From Cristatella mucedo (taxonomy: Eukaryota > Bryozoa > Phylactolaemata > Cristatellidae): a stretch of DNA of 64,000 nt. The notes beneath the pieces are model-generated. The model did not search any database. It was not told the origin of the DNA and worked only from the letters and a program-made list of their open reading frames with translations. The stretch is taken from the NCBI GenBank assembly GCA_009760855.2, contig WPIO01000006.1, positions 6,846,001-6,910,000 of the forward strand. The letters run 5' to 3'. This document shows positions 1-11,013 of this stretch, piece after piece (positions within the stretch are counted from its first letter, which is position 1; each line of letters begins with the position of its first letter). The translations under genes were made by a program, and so were the position numbers.

Positions 1-62
1 GTGTAACACCCACGTGGTCTTTATGACTTCGTGGAGTTACAGACGGAGATACATTACATAGA
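1..62 (+). mobile_element. LINE-B 3' end fragment
   Basis: The window opens inside the 3' terminus of LINE-B. The sequence matches the reverse complement of the ends at about 11015, 25213, 40795 and 55490: the conserved block with GTGGAGTTACAGACGGAG, followed by an ATTAC-type tail. Only the extreme 3' end is inside the window. Confidence 0.75.
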
Positions 63-409
63 TACATCCACTCGAAACCAGGAGAAAGCAGCATCAGAAT
101 CAGCAGCGCACGAAAGAAAGAAGTAGGCAGAGGCAGTACTGCTGGAAAGGGAAGTCACACTCTGTCAAGGGGAATGGCGGCAGAAAGTCCAGCGAGCAGG
201 CAACGATCGTAGCCTAGCAGCAAACAATCGAGCCGCACAACGGTCAGTCCATCCCTCCCCCTCCCTACCCTCTCCTTCCGTGGGCCACTTCGACGTTAGT
301 TCTCAGAATGCTGATACACACACCACCCCCCCACCCCGTCACTGGTGACAAGGTCAACGTCCAAGGTAAACGGTCTCAGCTGGCGGAGCCCAACGACTGG
401 TCGATTGGC
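63..409. other. Unassigned sequence
   Basis: No open frame or repeat was recognised here. There is a C-rich stretch around 250-340 and nothing that supports a gene. Confidence 0.4.
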
Positions 410-565
410 CCGTGCTGGGTTTGGTCCAGCCGTTAAGGTGCTTGCCCCGAACAAAATCTGGCTGAGGTCGTGTGCTCGAGCCCCGTGGCATATGTGAAGG
501 GCCTGAATAAGAGATTAAGTTCTCTCAGGGCACTATACACAAATGAATTATATACATTTATATTT
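410..565 (+). mobile_element. SINE2 copy (tRNA-like head, LINE-A-type tail)
   Basis: The head has an A-box-like TGGTCCAGCCGTTAAGG and a B-box-like TGCTCGAGCCCC. The 3' part has GAGATTAAGTTCTC followed by an AT-rich tail. That last part is the same hairpin and tail found at the end of LINE-A copies, so the element looks like a tRNA-derived SINE with a LINE-derived tail. Confidence 0.7.
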
Positions 566-601
566 ATTGACTTCAAGCCAGAGCTTACTAGGACCGAAGG
601 G

Positions 602-692
602 CGCTCAGGTCAGTCTGCAGATTAGCGTCAGTCAGCTCAGGTCAGTCTGCAGATTAGCGTCAGTCAGCTCAGGTCAGTCTGCAGATTAGCGG
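602..692. repeat. 32-bp minisatellite, about 2.8 copies
   Basis: A 32-bp unit containing GGTCAGTCTGCAGATTAGCG is repeated head to tail almost without change. The third copy ends inside the unit. Confidence 0.9.
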
Positions 693-754
693 CTAGCACA
701 GCCAGCCAGTCTAGACATGCGAGCCGACTCGGCCACCCCATAGCATAAAAACAC

Positions 755-898
755 CAGCTGATTTAACAGCCTCTGTTGTATAGCGACAGAAAAGCCTTAA
801 CGGCAATCACCATCGCCCACCGCAGGATTCAAACCCACGACCTCGGGGCCGAGATCGTGAAAAGAAACCGCCTTACCTAGTGAGCCATGACGGCTCAC
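755..898 (-). mobile_element. SINE1 copy
   Basis: Read on the minus strand this has an A-box region (GGCTCACTAGGTAAGGCGG), a stem of GACCTCG type, a degenerate B box (GGGTTTGAATCC), and the 3' end GCTGTTAAATCAGCTG. It lacks about 17 bp after the B box compared with the copy at 58774. tRNA-derived, pol III type. Confidence 0.8.
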
Positions 899-1654
899 GG
901 CTGAGAAATGACAGATAGCAGTCTGCGCCTACGGAGCTGGCACAAGATTTTGGCAAAAAGGCAGCAAAGCAAACGGTAGCTTATGCAGCGGCCACATTTC
1001 TGAGGCAGCAGAGTGGCAGCTCTGGCTGCTTTCACCCATTTCAAGCTGGTAATCAAGAATTGCCAGGGAGCTCTGCATGAACAGAAAGCATGCACGTCAA
1101 TTGCTGCACCACCGCAACGCTGAATGACTGATGAAACCTTTGCCTGACCTGGGCTCTGCATAGGTCAGCAGCAGCAGCAGCAAGAAAGTGCATAAGGGTT
1201 GCAGCCCAGAGTTCGAGTACAGCGCCGGATGTTGATTTCCCATGGCTGCCCAGAGGAAATGCTCGCAGCGCCTTCCTGTGTAGCTGCAGACTCAGGAGTA
1301 GACTTGGGAGCAACAGCAGCAGCAAGTTGCCAACTGTCCCTACTGCCTCGCGCCTCGATGAGCACGCTTCGGGCAAAGCACTTCATCGAGGAAGGGAAAT
1401 GTTGCTGTTAGCAAGACCGAACTCAACGCTTGAGGGTGGTGCAGAATCTGTTCTGTTTTGTGTCACTGTGTAGGTTTCCCTGTCTTCTCTTGCTCCAGCC
1501 TATCTACCCGAACTACTCTCCCACCAGGCTAGGCAACATGCCACTAGGCTTTTCTCGCTCAAATCGCTTGGCTCTGCATCGAATCCTGGGTACACGAGAT
1601 TTGTCCATTGCAAGCGTTGATCATGTTTCCTTTACAACATATGTAAAGTGCCTA
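899..1654. other. Unassigned sequence
   Basis: CAG-rich stretches near 1165-1320 give short open frames on both strands, but none has a recognisable domain. I regard these as compositional. Nothing else was recognised. Confidence 0.4.
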
Positions 1655-2516
1655 GAACAGGATATAATAATAACAGAAATAATACGTTTGTATAGCATCA
1701 TCGGAGAACTTAATCTCTTTCTGTGCACTTTACATTTGCTATAAGGAAAGCATGATCATGTGGTTAGTGGTAAAATGCACACTGTCAGAGCTGATTTTGA
1801 GATTTAAGCTTTCCAATCTCTGAGTCACACTTGGTGTGCCCTTAACTAGCAAGTTGGTTTTACGTCATTTAATTTGAGACAGTTTGCTGCCATCCATGCG
1901 AAATGTCAGCAATACATGCAGCAAGGGAGTTAAGAGAGTTTGTCGAGCTGGAGGGCTGGGAGGGATCCAAGCAAAAATACAACTGAGTGCCATCTGCATA
2001 AAAGTCAAAGCCATTCATATTGTGCTAGGCGATCATTGGTAAGAGGGTGAGTACAAACTGGGAAAAGAAACGGACCGAACATAGATCCCTGAGGTACCCG
2101 GTACTTCAGTGGTTCTTCGGGTGATCTGTCCACACACATAAATACTCTACAGTATCTCACCGAGATAGGACTTAAACCATTGATGCCAGTGATGCCCAGG
2201 CGAGATGAGAGGTGCTCGAGAAGGACTTGGTGACCAATTGTACCAAAAGCTGCCGAAAGATCAAGCAAAACAGGCAGAGAAACTTTACCAAAGTCTGCAT
2301 TCCTGAGAAGGCCGTTACAAATCCTAAGCAATGCTGACTCTGTGGAGTGATTAGCTCTAAAACCAGATCGGAACTTGCTTGCTAGGTTTAAAGATTCAAT
2401 GTAAGAGTTCAGCTGGTCTACCACGACTCGTTCCAGTGTCTTTGATAGAACCGGTAGTTGGGAGACAGGGTGAAAGCTGCACACGTTTTCTTGGGCTAGC
2501 ATTGCTTTCTCAGTTT
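1655..2516 (-). mobile_element. LINE-A copy, internally deleted
   Basis: The 3' hairpin and tail (minus strand) lie at about 1655-1740. They are joined near 1785 to reverse-transcriptase sequence that is normally about 1 kb further upstream, so the maturation/C-terminal part is missing. The RT frame (2005-2550) includes [22 protein letters not shown] and RVPQGS, all RT-core motifs. Several stops are present; non-functional. Confidence 0.8.
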
Positions 2517-2560
2517 GATTTAAGTTCTCTGAGGGGCTATACAGATGCATTATTAATATA
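2517..2560 (+). mobile_element. LINE-A/SINE2-type 3' tail fragment
   Basis: AAGTTCTCTGAGG followed by a short (ATT)n-like tail is in plus orientation. It directly abuts minus-orientation LINE-A sequence on both sides, so two element tails meet head to head. Confidence 0.6.
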
Positions 2561-3310
2561 ATAATAATAATAATAATGTACTTGATAAAGCACCCTCAGA
2601 GAACTTAATCTCTTTCTAGGCGCTTTACATTTGCTGCAAAGGGAAATGCAATTAAATGAAGTAAAATCATGCTTGAAAAACAAACAAAATTAATAACATG
2701 GTTAGGGGTGACGTGCACAGGGTCAGCATGCAAATGTGGTTAGTGGCAGCATGCACAGTGTCAGCACGCATAAGCACATCAAGGACGAATCACAGGGACC
2801 CACTAAATGCTGTCCTAAATAGGGGTGCTTTTAAGTTCCTTTTAAATGTGGTCAGGTAAGGGGATGTGCTGACGCAGGTCGGGAGGGAGTTCCAGGCTTT
2901 GGGAGCATACGAACTAAATGCACGGTCTCCAAAGGATTTGAGGTTTGTATGAGGTATTTCTAGACTGTTGGATTCCGAAAAGCGGGTGGTACGATGCTTG
3001 GCCTGATGGGGTAGTATGTCGGAGAGATAGGCTGGAGCCATAAAATGAAGGGACCTAAAAGTGAGCGATAAGACCTTGAAGTAAATCCGTTGCTTGACTG
3101 GTAGCCAGTGCAGGTCGGCGAGAAGTGGAGTAATGTGGCAACTGCGACGCTCACGACAGACAAGCCTAGCTGCCGAGTTTTGCACCAGCTGCAATCGCCT
3201 GATCGCACATGCTGGTAGGCCAGTAAGCAGTGAGTTGCAGAAGTCGAGACGAGATGTCACGAATGCATGGACCAACTTAGACGTGGTATCCTTATCTAAA
3301 CAAGCTTGCA
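2561..3310 (-). mobile_element. LINE-A 3' half
   Basis: This runs from the (ATT)n tail and hairpin (2561-2640) to the C-terminal part of the RT protein. An open minus frame at 2790-3275 reads [40 protein letters not shown] and APKAWNSLPT, the conserved C-terminal motifs of this LINE family. The 5' end is truncated at about 3310. Confidence 0.85.
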
Positions 3311-5185
3311 GCTGACAATAGTACTCACGACCTAGATCATTAAGTGCGAGCAGCTTAACCCTGTGCTAAGACTCGGGAGTAACTGGAGACTGCTGGCTAG
3401 ATGCTAGGACGTGCCCGAAAAGGCTCGCTACCGAGGAGTCGCCGGATGAGATGGCATCGCCTGCTTGAAATGCACGCCCAATCAGCTCTTGGCTTTGCCG
3501 TAAACCAGCTAGCATGCACCGACACTGGCACCCATTCGACAGCCCTCTATAAAAAATTATTGCAATCTTCAGCACAGCTTTCAGTTCACCCACGTGAACT
3601 TCCAGTGCTCATCCGAGCTACTGAGTCATTGAGCATGTTACTGCCTCAGGTGAATTAATTGGCTCCTTCACTGCACGATCTCTCGTAGCGCTTAAAAATA
3701 CTAGTATTTTATAATTACTACAATTACCGAAACTGCAAGCGACAATGGTAAAAGTAGCACCGACTTTCTTGCGCTAGGGCAGAAGGTGGCTTTCTGCACT
3801 ATGGCCACGTCTGCCTGATTGCAGTGTAGGCTCATCGTTTAACCTAAAACCGCCAAATCGCCTCGAAAAGCAAGCGTCGGCAGATATAATGCAGCACATC
3901 AAAGTGACTCGTGTTCAGCTTTTCCTTTGCTAGTCGCCCAACCCCGATCTCCGAAATGCAGCTACCTCGAGACCTTTGGGCGCTACTGGCCTGAGCTCCA
4001 AGCGACCGCCCGAGTACCGGCGAGATCAGAGGAAGCCGGACCACCTGCGAGCTTCCGAATACGAGTCCGCCGACCGCGTGCGCTATCAGAAGCATTCATC
4101 AGCGATCCGCCTTCTACTCACGCGTCCTTTGACTTTGGGCAAGCTGTTCGATGCGTCTAAATAATTCGGCGAGTAGATGAACGACACCTTTTGCGCCATG
4201 ACCGCCGCCGCGCACCGTCGACTGCACTACTCGCTATGTACAGCGAACTCGGCACAGAGTGTACAAACTGCTGAATCTGATGTATCGCGCCTCACTCGTC
4301 TGGCCGACATGCGGCGCGGGCATCTGCCATGTGCGGACTTGTCGCAGATTCCGGAAGTATCATATCTCCGTTTCCGAAATACGCAGTGGTTCCCAATTAT
4401 GCCTGGGTGTACAAAATGAGTTTATTTAGAGTATGATGACATATGAATTTATTTTTCATAATTATGCTGGCAGAACCATCTTAGGCCAGCGATTGCCCTA
4501 CGACAAACGCTAATATCTCAAACTCCGCGTCGCTCGTCTTTATTGAAATTCGAAAGCAACTTAGCGCATGTTATGATGTAGTTAAAACACTAATCGTGAG
4601 ACTCCAAGTGAACGTGAACTGCTAAACAGGCACCGCACAGACGAAGCCAGCAGCATCCGCCGGCCCATCGCCATGCCGGACCAAACTAATCAATTGTACG
4701 CAGACCTGCACGAATTACGCTCACATATAAACGGTTAATAATATTATAAGACGTGGAGATCTCAAGCTTATACAAAAGTCAACCTACGCTTTTTTCTGAA
4801 CTGAAACTCCGTCTATCGACAAACACTTCGGTCCGACCTTAACCTTGCTCCTAGCTCCGTTTTCCGGGCCGGCGGGTAGTCAAGGCTCGCATTGAGCGCA
4901 TTTACGGTCGTAAAATCCTGTATTTACCGTCAGTAACTGATACTGTGGATTTTGAGCAATGCGTTTCAATAGACATGAAAAATTCTGCTTTTTTGTTTGC
5001 AGAACGTCAGTTGTACGGTCGGTTTACTAAATTGTGTACGTATCTATGCTAGCCTTAGTTCGGGCTTGCACGCTCGACAAGACGGCAGTAGCAGCAGTAG
5101 TCGTACGCCCACCTATTGTACGACCGTAGGTTCGTACAATATTATTCTAAAATATAAATATAAATATAAATAAATTGTACGACCC
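3311..5185. other. Unassigned region
   Basis: No conserved open frame was found. GTACGAC-type motifs recur between 4990 and 5180 in both orientations, and there is an ATATAA-rich stretch at 5150-5172. This may be the body of an unnamed transposon that includes the R2 repeat following it. Confidence 0.35.
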
Positions 5186-5430
5186 ACTGCGCCTTAACTC
5201 CGAGTGCTCTAGTAGCGAGGCGTTTCGCGTAACTCGCCGCCCATTCATATGACCGCTGAATTTTACAAAATAAGGAACGTAGTGGAATCGTTCAATTTCA
5301 GTGCTTCATCAGTTGGAGAAAATCTGTCATCGTCCATGTTTTCAAAGTGTAGCTGTGGACGGAGTGCGCATGGGTAGATGCCGGTGCCGATTTCAAAACT
5401 GTGTAAGCATTTGTTCTCTCGATCATTATT
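5186..5430 (+). repeat. Interspersed repeat R2, copy 1
   Basis: This shares ordered blocks with the reverse complement of 19915-20180: GCTCTAGTAGCGAGGC, CTCGCCGCCC, AATAAGGAACG, GTCATCGTCC, GGACGGAGTGC and CGGTGCCGAT. Two diverged copies in opposite orientation define a dispersed repeat of unknown class. Confidence 0.6.
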
Positions 5431-5825
5431 GGTACTCGACTTTTAGTATAGCAAGTCGCCATACGATGACAGGCTATGCTTCATGTGACGGTCAATGACG
5501 ACTTTCGCATGCATTCTTCTGTATGTGCATTCTTTTTTTGGTGTAATTTGTTATGTTTCCTGCGATATGTGCATGGTTATGTAAAGTAGTTCTAGGTTGT
5601 GCGCCTACTTGTGTTCACATAATAGCACACTCATCAATCGGAATTCTGTTGTTCGCGCGAGACTTTACATGCACTCTGTTGTACAATAGTTGGTGAACAA
5701 GCATTTAGAGTTGCTTTGGCTATGTCTAGTAATATAAGACAACAAGTCCACTGGACCCTATTCCCACTGTCCTGCTCCTACGTTGCATTGATCTGCTGCT
5801 GCCATGCATAACCAACATCATTAAT

Positions 5826-6500
5826 ATGTCATTAGCCTCAGGTCAGGTCCCAGCACCTTTCAAAAAAGCTGTAGTCAGGCCACTTCTCAAGAAAGCTACA
5901 CTAGACCAAGAGAACTTAAGCAACTACCGCCCAGTCTCCCTTCTACCATTCCTATCAAAGACACTGAAACGGGTCGTGGCAGACCAGCTGAACTCGTATA
6001 TCGAAACCTCACACCTTGCTATTAAGTTCCAGTCTGGCTTTAGAGCTAATCACTCCACAGAGTCAGCATTGCTTCGGGTATACAACGACCTACTTAGGAA
6101 TGCAGACATGGGTAGAGTGTCTCTTCTTGTTTTGCTCGATCTTTCGGCAGCTTTTGATACCATCGATCACAAAGTACTTCTAGAGCGCCTCTCATCTCGC
6201 CTTGGCATCACTGGCACTGCTCTGCAGTGGTTCAGGTCCTATCTCAGTGGGAGACTCCAGAGTGTTGACGTGAATGGACAAAGATCATCTGAAGTACCTC
6301 TAAAATATGGAGTACCTCAGGGCTCTGTGCTAGGTCCGGTCCTTTTCACCGTTTATACTCTCCCTCTCGCTGATGTGATTGCCAAGCACAATCTAGGCTT
6401 TCACTTCTATGCGGATGACACTCAGTTGTACCTTTGCTTTGATCCCTCCCAGCCTTCGAGCACCTCAAATTTCTCTCAACTCACTTGCTGCATGCATTGA
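5826..6500 (+). pseudogene. LINE-A reverse transcriptase, N-terminal frame
   Basis: This 224-codon frame holds the RT core: [15 protein letters not shown], then [15 protein letters not shown], then [13 protein letters not shown] (motif A with its Asp), [10 protein letters not shown] (motif B) and [12 protein letters not shown] (motif C, YADD). It runs out of frame after PSSTSN, where an extra T in a short T run (about 6470) shifts reading into the next frame. The catalytic motifs are intact, but the protein is truncated. A similar frame without this insertion is seen at 58939-59535 on the minus strand. Confidence 0.85.
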
Positions 6501-7272
6501 TGACATCCGATCATGGATGGCAGCAAATTTTCTAAAACTAAACGATGATAAAACTAACTTACTAGTTATGGGCAAACCTAGTGTTATTCAGAAATTGGAA
6601 AGGCTGACTTTCAAAATTGGCTCTGCCAGCATATCTCCAGTTGCATCAGCTCGAAATCTAGGTGTCATATTCCAAAGCGACCTCTCGTTAGACGACCACA
6701 TCAGCTCCACAGTCAAATCAGCCTATTTTCAGCTTCATAACATTGCTAAAATTAGGGCTTGTTTAGATAAGGATACCACGTCCAAGTTGGTCCATGCATT
6801 CGTGACATCTCGTCTCGACTTCTGCAACTCACTGCTTACTGGCCTACCAGCATGTGCGATCAGGCGATTGCAGCTGGTGCAAAACTCTGCAGCTAGGCTT
6901 GTCTGTCGTGAGCGTCGCAGTTGCCACATTACTCCACTTCTCGCCGACCTGCACTGGCTACCAGTCAAGCAACGGATTGACTTCAAGGTTTTGTCGCTCA
7001 CTTTTAGGTCCCTTCATTCTATGGCTCCAGCCTATCTTTCAGAGATACTACCCCATCAGGCAAAGCATCGTACCACTCGCTTTTCGGAATCCAACAGTCT
7101 AGAAATACCTTGTACAAACCTTAAATCCTTTGGAGACCGTGCATTTAGCTCGTATGCTCCCACAGCCTGGAACTCCCTCCCGACCTGCGTCAGAACATCC
7201 CCTGACCTGACCACATTTAAAAGGAACTTAAAAACACACCTATTTAGGACAGCATTTAGTGGGTCCCTGTGA
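6409..7272 (+). pseudogene. LINE-A reverse transcriptase, C-terminal frame
   Basis: This continues the preceding RT in the +1 frame, entering about residue 20 with [20 protein letters not shown]. It then shows [65 protein letters not shown] and LFRTAFSGSL, and ends at a stop. This is the thumb/C-terminal part of the LINE protein. Only a single one-base insertion appears to separate the two frames, so this copy is relatively young. Confidence 0.85.
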
Positions 7273-7512
7273 TTCGTCCTTGATGTGCTTATGCGTGCTG
7301 ACACTGTGCATGCTGCCACTAACCACATTTGCATGCTGACCCAGTGCATGTAACCCCTAACCATGTTATTCATTTTGTTTGTTTTTCAAGCATGATTTTA
7401 CTTACTATTCTATTGCGTATCACTTTGCAGCAAATGTAAAGCGCCTAGAAAGAGATTAAGTTCTCTGAGGGCGCTTTATCAAGTGCAATATTATTATTAT
7501 ATTATTATTATC

Positions 7513-8178
7513 ATAATTTTTGCAAGATTATTAATATTGTAATGACTGGGTGGTTCTACCTCTGCTCTTAGTCGATCAACTTATCGACAGCTTTGAACAA
7601 CTGCAATAAAGACAGGTTGACAGAGCTGTTCACAGAGTCAACAGCAACGGCGTGCCTTCGGAAAGCAAGGCCACACACAGCACTCTTCTAAGTCGTGACA
7701 TCCTCGGCGGCCAAAGTGTATTATATGACGGCCATTAGAAAAGCCACCTTTTAGGCATTACGTTATAAGTGTCATCTGGCTACCTGTGTATGCGTGCATG
7801 CAAGTGCAGGTCGTTCGAAAGTCTGCATGAGCTAGTACTGTGCACCACCTATCGGGATTCATTGACCACATGCTTTACCTAAGAGTGAATGTCAACAATA
7901 ATCAAACGTTCAGTGACCCGGATAGTTATTGTGAAGTGTTTACTTCAACTAGGGATATACATACGTGTCGTCAGCCACAATAATGTTGCTAATCCGACAT
8001 ATCTCTGGTCGATGTGCTGCATCTCTTCTTCCTTGCCTGTGTCTGTCTGTCTGTGTGCGACATCCTGTAACAAGGCGCATTACTATGCTTCTTTTTATTT
8101 ATGAACCGGTCTCCCTAGATTTCTCTTTTACACTAATGTCAACCTCGGTTACAAGATCTCCTATAACCTCGTGCCTGT
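7513..8178 (+). repeat. Interspersed repeat R1, copy 1 (left part)
   Basis: This is collinear with the reverse complement of about 18890-19470. Shared blocks include GCTCTTAGT, GAATGTCAACAA, GTGAAGTGTTTAC, CGTCAGCCACAATAATG, GCGACATCCTGTAACAAGGC and ACACTAATGTCAACC. The class is unknown and no conserved protein is evident. It stops where a LINE-A copy begins at about 8180. Confidence 0.75.
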
Positions 8179-8179
8179 A

Positions 8180-9945
8180 CAACAAAAAGACGACAAGTCC
8201 TTTGAACCCTATTCCCGCTGTCCTGATTCTACGTTGTATTGATCTGCTGCTGCCATGCTAAATTCCATCATGTTATTAGCCTCAGGTCAGGCCCCAGCAC
8301 CTTTCAAAAAAGCTGTAGTCAGGCCACTTCTCAAGAAAGTGACACTAGACCAAGAGAACTTGTGTAACTTCCGCCCAGTCTCCCTTCTACCATTCCTATC
8401 AAAGACATTGGCACGAGTCGTGACTGACCAGCTGAACTCATATTGAAACTTCTAACCTTGCTAGTAAGTTCCAGTCTGGCTTTAGAGCTAATCACTCCAC
8501 AGAGTCAGCCTTGCTTAGGGTGTACAATGACCTACTTAGGAATGCAGACATGGGTGGAGTATCTCAGCTTGTTGTCCTTGATCTTTCGGCAGCTTTGATA
8601 CTGTCAATCACCAAGTTCTTCTTGAGCGGCTCTCACCTCGCCTGGGCATCACTGGCACTGCTCTGCAATGGTTCAGGTCCTATCTCAGTGGGCTACTCCA
8701 GAGTATTGACGTGAATGGACAAAGATTATCCGAGGTACCTCTGAAATATGGGGTACCTCAAGGCTCGGTGCTAGGTCCGGTTCTTTTCACGGTTTATATT
8801 CTCCCCTCTTACCGATGTGATTGCCAAGCACAATCTAGGCTTTCACTTCTATGCGGATGACACTCAGTTGTACCTTTACTTTGATCGCTCCCAGTCGTCC
8901 AGCACGTCGAAAGCTCTCAACTCACTTGCTGCATGTATTGATGACTTCCCCACATTGATGGCAGCAAATTTTCTTAAATTGAATTATGATTAAACCAACT
9001 TACCAGTTATGGGCAAACCAAGTGTGATTCAGAAATGGGAAAGGCTAACGTTCAAAATCGGCTCTGCCAGCATTTATCTTGTTGAATCTGCACGAAATCT
9101 AGGTGTCACGTTCCAAAGTGACCTCTCGTTAGACGACCACATGAGGTCTACAATCAAGTCTGCCTACTTCCAGCTACATAACATTGCTAAAGATCGGGCT
9201 TGTTTAGACAGATATACCACATTTAAGTTGGACTGTACATTTGTGATATCCTGTCTTGACTTCTGTAACTCACTGTTTGCTGGCCTACCGGCGTGTGCAA
9301 ACAGGCACTTACAGCTGGTGCAAAACTCTGGAGGAAGGCTTGTGTGTCGTGACCGTCGAAGTTGCCACTTCACCCCACTTCTCGCCGACCTGCACTGGCG
9401 CCCAGTCAAGCAGCCGATCGACTTCAAGGTTTTGTCACTCACTTTTAGATCCCTTCATTCTTTGGCTCCAGCCTACCTATCAGATCTACTCCCCACAAGG
9501 ATAAGCAGCGTACCACCTGCTCTTCAAATCTATCTGTTCACCTATACCTCGTACAAACCTCAAATCCTTTTTTGAGACCGTAAATTGCGTTCGTATGCTC
9601 CCAAAGCCTGGAACTCGCTTCCGAGTTTCGTCACGGCATCGTCTGGCTTGACCACATTTACGAGGAACTTAAAAACACACCTATTTAAGACAGCATTTAG
9701 TAGGTCCCTGTGATTCGTCCTCTATGTGCTTATGTGTGCTGACGCTGAGCATGCTGCCACTAACCACACTTGCATGCTGACCCTGTGCATGTCAACCCTA
9801 ACCATGTTATTCATTTTGTTTGTTTTTCAAGCATGATTTTACTTCATTTAATTGCATTTCCCTTTGCAGCAAATGTAAAGCGCTTAGAAAGAGATTGAGT
9901 TCTCTGAGGGGGCTTTATCAAGTCTATTGTTATTATTATTAAAAA
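8180..9945 (+). mobile_element. LINE-A copy, decayed
   Basis: This covers the same span as the copy at 5735 but has many frameshifts and stops. RT pieces lie at 8255-8446 ([14 protein letters not shown]) and 8511-8714, and the C-terminal part at 9009-9575 (RLVCRDRRSCHFTPLLADLH). The hairpin and (ATT)n tail are at about 9873-9945. Non-functional. Confidence 0.85.
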
Positions 9946-10842
9946 TTGGGTGTTTTGAAACTAAGCCAATCAGAGTGCCTAGCTTTCAGAGTGGTTATCC
10001 TAGTGTAAATAAATTTAAAAGGATAATAATATGATATTTTACCTTCTCATGTGTCTTATTTTGTCTAAAATGTTTGGTGATGCGAGCGTAATGGTGACTA
10101 AAGGGGTATTATTTTATGTTCAAAGATCTCTAATAATGTTAAAATCCGTATTTAGAGTATCTTGAACAGGTCTTCTATTCTCTACGGATGAAAATGTTTT
10201 CCTCATAAATAATATATAAACAATCCTACTTCACGGAAACTCACTTATTGTGGTAGAGTGATTAACTGACTAATCGCAACAAACGAGGGACAACCGTACT
10301 ATACTATTGTAACTACTGTAGTAGTGTAGCAACCCCTTCCGGTGCTGTTGCTGTGATTAACCAGCGATTTTGAGCAGTGTTTCTCTGCCTATGTGGCATG
10401 CTGCTCAATCTTCCCCCAATTTCACACACAGGCTCCCACGATCATTTTGTGTACCATATCTTTGTTACGGAATCACCCAACGGTATGCACAGTATAAAAG
10501 AGACAGAAAGTATGGAGAATCGGTTTTGTGCCTCATGTCACCTCGAGATTAAGATCTTGTAGAACGTAGGCTAATCGTAGAGAGCAACGGCCCCTGACGC
10601 CAGCCTTCCAGTTTGAGCTCACTAAGCATGGGGCTAGGGTTATGTTTAGTTAGTGTTATGTTTAGTGTTACGTTTAGTTAGCGTTATGTAATGTTGGTGT
10701 TATGCTTGTGCTGTGTTTAACGTGCGTCGTATTTAATTTTAGCGCTAACATTATTGCGACTGTGCTAATATTACGCTCTCGTGTTGTACTTCCCGTTTGG
10801 CTTCCGAAGCACACTTGGTGCGACGTCACACACAGCGAACGT
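9946..10842. other. Unassigned sequence
   Basis: AT-rich, with no convincing open frame. A GTTA-rich stretch with GTTATGTTTAGTTA-type near-repeats lies at 10638-10690. Confidence 0.4.
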
Positions 10843-10925
10843 GCTTCCTTTGCAGCAATTGTAAAGCGTCTAGAAAGATAATGAGTTTTCGGAGGGCGCT
10901 TTATCAAATGTGTAATTAGTATTTA
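10843..10925 (+). mobile_element. LINE-A 3' tail fragment
   Basis: TTTGCAGCAATTGTAAAGCG followed by a weakened hairpin and GGGCGCTTTATCAA matches the LINE-A terminus. Only about 80 bp remain. Confidence 0.65.
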
Positions 10926-11013
10926 TATTACATACAACTGCACAGGTATTGCTAATTTTTTCTCCCAGCTGCCATTGTATTCAGTGCGTGTGACCTTGTA
11001 GATGAGTTTCGTT
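10926..11013 (+). repeat. Interspersed repeat R1, copy 2, left piece
   Basis: AACTGCACAGGTATTGCTA, TTTTCTCCCAGCTGCC and TTGTATTCAGTGCGTGTGA match the reverse complement of 18845-18930. The repeat is interrupted at about 11013 by a LINE-B copy and resumes at about 12531. Confidence 0.75.

Larger units (their letters stand above)
5735..7510 (+). mobile_element. LINE-A copy, longest RT-to-tail copy
   Basis: A non-LTR retrotransposon of the CR1/L2 type by motif recognition. It runs from just upstream of the RT domain to the 3' hairpin at 7438-7477 and an (ATT)n tail to about 7510. The hairpin has an 8-bp outer stem (7438-7445 with 7470-7477) and a 5-bp inner stem (7451-7455 with 7462-7466) closing a TTAAGT loop. 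The upstream ORF1/endonuclease region is absent, as expected for a 5'-truncated copy. R1 repeat sequence follows directly. Confidence 0.9.

Noticed and set aside
602-692. CRISPR-like array
   Set aside because: The 32-bp units are directly adjacent without spacers, and the genome is animal.
1053-1411. Overlapping open frames around a CAG-rich stretch
   Set aside because: Frames on both strands overlap, are rich in Ala, Leu and Cys from CAG/CTG repeats, and contain no domain.
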